A stretch of 5,906 nucleotides of DNA from Alphaproteobacteria bacterium (lineage in GTDB: Bacteria; Pseudomonadota; Alphaproteobacteria; UBA8366), in NCBI GenBank assembly GCA_030743445.1, contig JASLSL010000253.1, positions 1 through 5,906 on the forward strand. The letters are read 5' to 3'. The first letter of the stretch is position 1, and each line of letters begins with the position of its first letter. The position numbers were made by a program, and so were the translations under genes. The notes beneath the pieces are model-generated. The model saw only the letters and a list, made by a program, of their open reading frames with translations, made no database searches and was not told where the DNA came from. Shown one piece after another: positions 5,744-5,906 of this stretch.

Positions 5744-5772
5744 TGGCTTTGGCCGACCGAATCTGCTACAAC
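5744..5772 (+). promoter_or_regulatory. Candidate promoter for the gene at 5805
   Basis: TACAAC (5767-5772) resembles a -10 box of the form often seen in alphaproteobacteria. The hexamer 17 bases upstream is TGGCTT (5744-5749), only a weak -35 match. A start just downstream would leave a leader of about 25 bases before the ATG at 5805. Confidence 0.3.
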
Positions 5773-5804
5773 CGGCCCGCATTGCTGTTTTTGGTTGAAA
5801 GACC

Positions 5805-5906
5805 ATGATGCGTTACATATCAACAGCTGTACTATTGTACGGGCTAGTCTATGGCCTATTTTGGGGCCTACCGTTTCCGGCGAGCGCGGATACCGGCATA
5901 CCGGCT
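5805..5906 (+). CDS. N-terminus of a secreted or periplasmic protein (3' partial)
   Basis: The frame is open from ATG at 5805 to the window edge (34 codons). It reads as a signal peptide: MMRYIST, hydrophobic core AVLLYGLVYGLFWGL, then PFPASA|DTG with a good signal peptidase I site after ASA (residue 26). A second ATG at 5808 may be the true start because GAAAG (5797-5801) is then 6 bases away. Codons in this stretch (ATA, TCA, ACA, GTA, CTA, TTG) are unlike the G/C-ending codons of all the neighbours. This may reflect 5'-end selection against mRNA structure, or foreign origin. Nothing of the mature protein is visible beyond DTGIPA, so no function can be given. Confidence 0.65.
   Translation, partial: MMRYISTAVLLYGLVYGLFWGLPFPASADTGIPA

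Overview
The window looks like chromosomal DNA from a high-GC alphaproteobacterium, perhaps of the Rhodospirillales type. The evidence is a clear MmcB-family gene (a mostly alphaproteobacterial DNA-repair family), an LPS heptose gene (hldE, so Gram-negative), a strong G/C bias at third codon positions, and a LexA-like site of the alphaproteobacterial GAAC-N7-GAAC type. The genus cannot be named from this sequence alone.

Layout. Positions 1-1110 (+) hold the 3' part of a membrane-anchored PAS sensor whose C-terminal domain has an HD-GYP fold but has lost essentially all metal-binding residues. Ten bases later, on the same strand, is a PPP-type metallophosphoesterase (1121-1861), closed by a GC-rich hairpin. 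Next is hldE (1950-3407, +), a full-length bifunctional heptose-7-phosphate kinase/heptose-1-phosphate adenylyltransferase for ADP-heptose synthesis.

Positions 3420-4209 form a compact block bounded by two inverted copies of a 41-bp element (39/41 identical). Each copy carries a 21-bp perfect palindrome. Inside are two convergent genes: an unannotated 37-residue single-pass membrane protein (3487-3600, +) and mmcB (about 3611-4042 or 4099, -). A probable SOS box lies just upstream of mmcB. Each 41-bp copy sits directly behind the stop codon of the outer gene (hldE or the thioredoxin-like gene) and ahead of an inner gene in the same orientation.

Positions 4214-4753 (-) encode an exported TlpA-like thioredoxin with a CAPC active site, and 4823-5587 (-) a classical SDR oxidoreductase. 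A divergent intergenic region (5588-5804) with nested dyads separates the SDR from the 5' end of a new secreted-protein gene (5805 to the window end, +), whose first codons are unusually AT-rich.

Most genes here are ordinary housekeeping or envelope functions. I saw no CRISPR, rRNA, tRNA, transposase, toxin-antitoxin or defence genes. The points most worth a second look are the degenerate HD-GYP pseudoenzyme, the mirrored 41-bp elements around the membrane micro-ORF/mmcB pair, and the LexA-like box. None of these establishes a new system on its own.
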